A DNA stretch of 64,000 bases from positions 248,001 through 312,000 of the forward strand of contig NZ_MOBJ01000034.1 in NCBI RefSeq assembly GCF_003732225.1, written 5' to 3'. A model generated the notes under the pieces. It saw only the letters and a list, made by a program, of their open reading frames with translations, was not told the origin of the DNA and ran no database searches. Every line of letters starts with the position of its first letter. The stretch's first letter is position 1. The translations under genes were made by a program, and so were the position numbers. The DNA comes from Pseudomonas brassicacearum. Lineage in GTDB: Bacteria; Pseudomonadota; Gammaproteobacteria; Pseudomonadales; Pseudomonadaceae. This document shows positions 60,160 to 64,000 of the stretch, in pieces.

Positions 60160-60858
60160 ATGACCTACAGCGTTTCCCCGATCGGCTTCGTGCGTTCCTG
60201 CTTCAAGGAGAAGTTCGCCATTCCGCGTCAGCCGCAACTGGCTCCAGCCGCTCGCGGCATTCTGGAACTGGTGGCGCCATTCGATCAGGGTGATGCAGTG
60301 CAAGGCCTGGAGCAGGTCAGCCATGTCTGGCTGCTGTTCCTGTTTCATCAGGCGCTGGAAGACAAACCGCGACTCAAGGTCCGCCCACCGCGCTTGGGCG
60401 GCAACAAGTCCATGGGCGTGTTTGCCACGCGTGCGACCCATCGGCCCAATGGCATTGGGCAATCGGTGGTCAAGCTGGACAAGGTTGAAGCCAATCGCCT
60501 GTGGATCTCCGGCATTGACCTGCTGGACGGCACGCCGATTCTCGACATAAAACCCTACGTGCCCTACGCCGATATCATCCCGGGCGCATCCAACGAGATC
60601 GCCAGCGCCGCGCCGCAGCTGATTCCGGTGCGGTGGGCAGACGCAGCACTGCAACAAGCTCATACGCACGCTCAGCGCCTTGAAGAGCCCTTGGTCGAGC
60701 TGATCGAGCAATGTCTGGCGCAAGACCCACGCCCGGCCTACCAGACGCCTGCACCCGAACGCGAATACGGTGCCCAGTTCTGGGACCTGGACGTGCGCTG
60801 GCATTACCCGGAAGCCGGGCTGATCCGCGTCCTGGAAGTCATCCCCGCGAAAACCTGA
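60160..60858 (+). CDS. trmO: tRNA (t6A37) N6-methyltransferase TrmO (TsaA)
   Basis: A 232-residue SAM-dependent enzyme of the TsaA/UPF0066 fold that methylates N6 of threonylcarbamoyl-A37 in tRNA-Thr. Hallmarks are PIGFVRSCFKEKFAIPRQP (about 7-25), GLEQVSHVWLLFLFH (about 60-74), FATRATHRPNGIGQSVVKL (about 99-117) and DIKPYVPYAD (about 140-149). The C-terminal part (about 165-232) forms the second domain found in the E. coli protein. Start ATG at 60160, after a weak ribosome binding site. Confidence 0.93.
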   Translation: MTYSVSPIGFVRSCFKEKFAIPRQPQLAPAARGILELVAPFDQGDAVQGLEQVSHVWLLFLFHQALEDKPRLKVRPPRLGGNKSMGVFATRATHRPNGIGQSVVKLDKVEANRLWISGIDLLDGTPILDIKPYVPYADIIPGASNEIASAAPQLIPVRWADAALQQAHTHAQRLEEPLVELIEQCLAQDPRPAYQTPAPEREYGAQFWDLDVRWHYPEAGLIRVLEVIPAKT

Positions 60859-60870
60859 ACACCAGAAACG

Positions 60871-60910
60871 CAAAAGCCCGCGCTGCCTTCTCAGGCAACG
60901 CGGGCTTTTG
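60871..60910 (+). terminator. Rho-independent terminator after trmO
   Basis: CAAAAGCCCGCG (60871-60882) pairs with CGCGGGCTTTTG (60899-60910), with inner TGCC/GGCA pairing. It is 12 bp after the stop. Confidence 0.9.
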
Positions 60911-60916
60911 CTTTTA

Positions 60917-61006
60917 TGTGGGAGCGAGCTTGCTCGCGATTACAGTCAGACATTCAGCATCAATGTCGACTGATACATCGCCATCGCGAGCAAGCTCGCT
61001 CCCACA
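60917..61006. repeat. REP-type palindrome pair (family A)
   Basis: TGTGGGAGCGAGCTTGCTCG (from 60917) faces its reverse complement ending GCTCGCTCCCACA at 61006. It lies between the trmO terminator and the fpr stop. Confidence 0.9.
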
Positions 61007-61031
61007 AAAGCCCTATCCCAAAGGAAAAGGC

Positions 61032-61811
61032 TTACTTCTCGACGAACGCGCGCTCGATCAGGTAGTCACCCGGCTCACGCATACGTGGCGAAACTTTCAG
61101 ACCGAAGCTGTTGAGCACTTCACTGGTTTCGTCGAGCATGCTCGGGCTGCCGCAAAGCATGGCGCGGTCGTCTTCAGGATTGATCGGCGGCAGGCCGATA
61201 TCGCTGAACAACTTGCCGCTGCGCATCAGGTCGGTCAGACGACCTTCGTTTTCGAACGGCTCGCGAGTCACGGTCGGGTAGTAGATCAACTTGTCACGCA
61301 GAGCCTCGCCGAAGAATTCGTTCTGCGGCAGGTGCTCGGTGATGAATTCGCGGTAAGCGACTTCGTTGACGTAACGTACGCCGTGGCACAGGATCACTTT
61401 TTCGAAACGCTCGTAGGTTTCCGGATCCTGGATGACGCTCATGAACGGCGCCAGACCAGTGCCGGTGCTGAGCAGGTACAAATGTTTACCAGGCTTCAAA
61501 TCGTCCAGCACCAGAGTGCCGGTCGGTTTTTTGCTGATGATAATCTCATCGCCTTCCTTCAGATGCTGCAACTGGGAAGTCAGCGGACCATCGGGAACCT
61601 TGATGCTGAAGAACTCCAGATGCTCTTCCCAGTTCGGGCTGGCAATCGAGTAAGCGCGCATAAGCGGGCGGCCATTGGGCTGTTGCAGGCCGATCATCAC
61701 GAACTGGCCGTTCTCGAAGCGCAGGCCCGGATCGCGGGTGCACTTGAAGCTGAACAGAGTGTCGTTCCAGTGATGAACACTGAGGACACGCTCGTGGTTC
61801 ATGTTGCTCAT
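61032..61811 (-). CDS. fpr: Ferredoxin-NADP+ reductase Fpr
   Basis: A 259-residue FAD enzyme passing electrons between NADPH and ferredoxin or flavodoxin. The FAD motif is RAYSIASPNWEE (about 51-62, RxYS), and the NADP contacts are in LLSTGTGLAPFMSVIQDPE (about 113-131) and AMLCGSPSMLDE. The C-terminal YLIERAFVEK is typical of the bacterial Fpr-A type. The start at 61811 (MSNMNHERVLSVHHWN) is the usual one. It is divergent from finR, which in P. putida activates fpr under oxidative or sulphite stress. Confidence 0.97.
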   Translation of the reverse strand: MSNMNHERVLSVHHWNDTLFSFKCTRDPGLRFENGQFVMIGLQQPNGRPLMRAYSIASPNWEEHLEFFSIKVPDGPLTSQLQHLKEGDEIIISKKPTGTLVLDDLKPGKHLYLLSTGTGLAPFMSVIQDPETYERFEKVILCHGVRYVNEVAYREFITEHLPQNEFFGEALRDKLIYYPTVTREPFENEGRLTDLMRSGKLFSDIGLPPINPEDDRAMLCGSPSMLDETSEVLNSFGLKVSPRMREPGDYLIERAFVEK

Positions 61812-61960
61812 GTACGGGGGACTCCTGGAGATTTGTCTGCGCATGCTCTGCGCCTGCCCTGCAAAAAATGAGCTGCCGAGCGCAATTGCATAGCATTCTA
61901 ATGGCGGCGACAATATCTGTTAACTGGATTATTAAGATAAGGGTTATCGGTTATATCGAT
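61812..61960. promoter_or_regulatory. fpr-finR shared control region
   Basis: A 149-bp region between the divergent genes, AT-rich near finR (ATTATTAAGATAAGGGTTAT, about 61928-61947). By analogy with P. putida it should hold the FinR-binding site. No exact site was assigned. Confidence 0.5.
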
Positions 61961-62887
61961 ATGCGATTTACTCTACGTCAACTTCAAGTCTTCGTCGCCG
62001 TCGCTCAGCAAGAGAGTGTGTCTCGTGCTGCGGGTCTGCTCAATCTTTCGCAGTCGGCGGCCAGCACCTCGATCACCGAGCTCGAACGCCAATCCAGTTG
62101 CCAATTGTTCGACCGCGCCGGCAAGCGGCTGAGCCTCAACGCCATGGGCAAACAACTGTTGCCACAGGCGGTGGCCTTGCTCGACCAGGCCAAGGAAATC
62201 GAAGACCTGCTCAACGGCAAGTCCGGTTTCGGCTCGCTGGCGGTCGGTGCCACCCTCACCATCGGCAACTACCTGGCGACTTTGCTGATCGGCAGCTTCA
62301 TGCAGCGCCATCCGGAAAGCCAGGTGAAGCTGCACGTGCAGAACACTGCCAACATCGTGCAACAAGTCGCCCACTATGAAATTGATCTGGGTCTAATCGA
62401 AGGCGACTGCAGCCACCCGGACATCGAGGTACAAAGCTGGGTCGAGGATGAGCTGGTGGTGTTTTGTGCCCCGCAACACCCGCTGGCCGCCCGTGGCCAG
62501 GCGACCATGGAGGAACTGACCCATGAGGCGTGGATCCTTCGCGAACAGGGTTCCGGCACGCGCCTGACCTTTGACCAGGCCATGCGTCATCACCGCAGCG
62601 CGTTGAATATCCGGCTTGAGCTGGAACACACCGAAGCGATCAAACGCGCAGTGGAGTCCGGCTTGGGAATTGGCTGTATTTCGCGGTTGGCGCTACGCGA
62701 CGCATTCCGCCGCGGCAGTCTGGTGGCGGTGGAAACGCCGGATCTGGATCTGGCGCGGCAGTTCTATTTCATCTGGCACAAACAGAAATATCAGACATCG
62801 GCCATGCGCGAGTTTCTCGAACTGTGCCGCGCTTTCACCGCCGGGGTTCAGCGCAGCGACGAGATCGTTCTGCCGACGATTGCTTAA
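61961..62887 (+). CDS. finR: LysR-family regulator FinR
   Basis: A 308-residue LysR regulator. The winged helix-turn-helix (MRFTLRQLQVFVAVAQQESV, then LLNLSQSAASTSITELE, about 27-43) is followed by the sensor domain (about 90-295). Its divergent position next to fpr and overall sequence match FinR, the activator of the ferredoxin reductase gene in P. putida and P. aeruginosa, which is reported to respond to superoxide generators and sulphur stress. The start at 61961 puts the helix-turn-helix at the normal place. It overlaps the convergent dgkA by four bases. Confidence 0.92.
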   Translation: MRFTLRQLQVFVAVAQQESVSRAAGLLNLSQSAASTSITELERQSSCQLFDRAGKRLSLNAMGKQLLPQAVALLDQAKEIEDLLNGKSGFGSLAVGATLTIGNYLATLLIGSFMQRHPESQVKLHVQNTANIVQQVAHYEIDLGLIEGDCSHPDIEVQSWVEDELVVFCAPQHPLAARGQATMEELTHEAWILREQGSGTRLTFDQAMRHHRSALNIRLELEHTEAIKRAVESGLGIGCISRLALRDAFRRGSLVAVETPDLDLARQFYFIWHKQKYQTSAMREFLELCRAFTAGVQRSDEIVLPTIA

Positions 62888-63246
62888 AGCAGAATCACCG
62901 CCCACACCAACGCAATCATGCTCAGCGCCACTAACTGAGCAGCGCTGCCCATGTCCTTGGCATTTTTCGACAGCGGGTGCCGTTCGAGGGAAATCCGGTC
63001 AATCGCGGCTTCCACGGCCGAATTGAGCAACTCGACGATCAGCGCCAGCATACAGACGGCAATCAGCAAGGCACGTTCGACGTGGCTGACGTTCAGCACA
63101 AATGCTAGCGGAATCAGGATGACATTCAGCAGGACCAGCTGACGAAAAGCGGCTTCACCGGTGAAGGCTGCACGCAGACCGTCAAGAGAATAACCACCTG
63201 CATTGAGAATGCGCTTGAGACCGGTTTGACCTTTGAAAGGCGACAT
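62884..63246 (-). CDS. dgkA: Diacylglycerol kinase DgkA
   Basis: A 120-residue integral membrane kinase with three helices that recycles diacylglycerol to phosphatidic acid. The family signature is VELLNSAVEAAIDRIS (about 71-86, Glu and Asn catalytic), with NAKDMGSAAQLVALSMI following. An N-terminal amphipathic part (GLKRILNAGGYSLDGLRAAF) precedes the first helix. It converges on finR with a four-base overlap and is divergent from nothing; erdR, upstream on the same strand, matches the P. aeruginosa PA3603-PA3604 arrangement. Confidence 0.96.
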   Translation of the reverse strand: MSPFKGQTGLKRILNAGGYSLDGLRAAFTGEAAFRQLVLLNVILIPLAFVLNVSHVERALLIAVCMLALIVELLNSAVEAAIDRISLERHPLSKNAKDMGSAAQLVALSMIALVWAVILL

Positions 63247-63321
63247 AGAGTAAGCAACTGAACCAAAAGGAGTGGGAAAGCTAGATCAACTAAAGTTAAA
63301 AAAGCGTGAATGGAAGCGCCT

Positions 63322-63972
63322 TTAATGGCTAGATATTGACTCAAGTTGTTGCAAGAGCAACGCCGCCTGAGTCCGGGTACGCACACCTAACTTGCGGAAA
63401 ATCGCCGTCACGTGCGCCTTGATCGTTGCCTCTGAAACACTCAGTTCGTAGGCTATCTGCTTGTTCAGCAAACCTTCGCAGACCATGGTCAATACACGAA
63501 ACTGCTGTGGTGTCAGACTGGCCAAGCCTTCGCTGGCTGCCTTGGCCTCGTCCGAAACGCTGACCGCTTCGAATGCCTGCGGCGGCCAGAAGACGTCGCC
63601 ATCCAGTACCGTGCGCACGGCTTGCTGAATCACTTCCAGCGAACTGGATTTAGGGATGAAACCGCTGGCCCCGAATTCACGGGAACGCACCATGATCGAT
63701 GCTTCTTCCTGAGCCGAGACCATCACCACCGGGATCTGCGGGTATTGACCGCGCAACAGCACCAGCCCGGAAAAACCGTACGCGCCCGGCATATTGAGAT
63801 CCAGCAGCACCAGATCCCAGTCAGCCTTTTCGGTCAGACGGGTTTCCAGCTCGGCAATGCTCGCCACCTCCACCAGACGAACCTCCGGGCCAAGGCCCAG
63901 GGTCACGGCCTGATGCAGCGCGCTGCGAAAGAGCGGGTGGTCATCGGCAATCAGGATTTCGTATGTGGCCAT
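63322..63972 (-). CDS. erdR: LuxR-type response regulator ErdR
   Basis: A 216-residue NarL/LuxR-family response regulator. The receiver domain has the acidic pair ADDH (about 9-12), phospho-acceptor Asp58 in LVLLDLNMPG and the conserved MVSAQ and PKSSS (Thr/Lys) sites. The C-terminal LuxR helix-turn-helix lies in LTPQQFRVLTMVCEGLLNKQ (about 153-172) and SEATIKAHVTAIFRKLGV. Sequence and the neighbouring dgkA match ErdR (PA3604), which controls ethanol and acetate metabolism in Pseudomonas. No sensor kinase is in the window. The start at 63972 is 28 bases from the window end. Confidence 0.9.
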   Translation of the reverse strand: MATYEILIADDHPLFRSALHQAVTLGLGPEVRLVEVASIAELETRLTEKADWDLVLLDLNMPGAYGFSGLVLLRGQYPQIPVVMVSAQEEASIMVRSREFGASGFIPKSSSLEVIQQAVRTVLDGDVFWPPQAFEAVSVSDEAKAASEGLASLTPQQFRVLTMVCEGLLNKQIAYELSVSEATIKAHVTAIFRKLGVRTRTQAALLLQQLESISSH

Positions 63973-64000
63973 TTTTCAAATGATCCTGTTTTTTATGGCA

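Overview
The window looks like chromosome of a fluorescent Pseudomonas (P. fluorescens group). The evidence is GC-rich coding, proteins I recognise as Pseudomonas orthologues (LivHMGF/BraDEFG, QuiP, FinR-Fpr, ErdR, the MprF-AcvB pair, PdxH, Dcd), and two families of REP-type palindromes repeated between genes. From memory, the left half follows the gene order of the P. aeruginosa braD-to-quiP region. No rRNA, insertion sequence, prophage or CRISPR array was seen. One tRNA (initiator fMet) is present.

Layout. 0.1-3.7 kb: branched-chain amino-acid ABC transporter livHMGF. 3.9-9.2 kb: a giant DUF6543-type toxin-like protein ending in an HExxH metallopeptidase-like domain. 9.3-11.8 kb: a bufferin operon (bufA-like peptide, DUF692, DUF2063, DoxX). 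11.9-18.8 kb: LysR regulator with a divergent SDR, a lipoprotein, an FAD oxidoreductase, a PLP enzyme and NhaA. 18.9-20.5 kb: a bacteriocin with a colicin E3-type rRNase domain and its Im3-like immunity gene. 20.5-33.8 kb: envelope and housekeeping genes (SlyB-like, PdxH, OmpA-like, serine hydrolase, GH50-like hydrolase, DinG/YoaA helicase, CopD-like, collagen-like, SEC-C proteins, isochorismatase fold). 34.1-41 kb: QuiP acylase and a basic amino-acid ABC transporter operon. 41-48.6 kb: Dcd, cold-shock protein, an alkyltransferase-like DNA repair protein, AmpG, ProS, a lipoprotein, and Pol IV under a LexA box. 48.9-54.2 kb: tRNA-fMet, mprF-acvB, and a DUF6124 gene behind a long structured leader. 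54.3-64 kb: Kup, RimO, GNAT, a pseudouridine-synthase-like protein, DUF1456, TrmO, Fpr/FinR, DgkA and ErdR.

How they work together. Two amino-acid uptake systems and QuiP serve nitrogen scavenging and acyl-amide turnover. The bufferin operon fits periplasmic copper handling. MprF with AcvB makes and removes aminoacyl-phosphatidylglycerol. FinR/Fpr is an oxidant-responsive NADPH module, and DinB is the SOS-controlled polymerase. The clear accessory insertions are the DUF6543 giant, the E3-type bacteriocin cassette and the DUF6124 locus. The most interesting leads are the metallopeptidase toxin with its internal repeats, the structured leader of the DUF6124 gene, the receptor-domain-less E3 RNase, and three enzyme-fold proteins (SDR, isochorismatase-like, pseudouridine synthase-like) that appear to lack the usual catalytic residues. 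All family assignments are by reading and recall; no database search was run.
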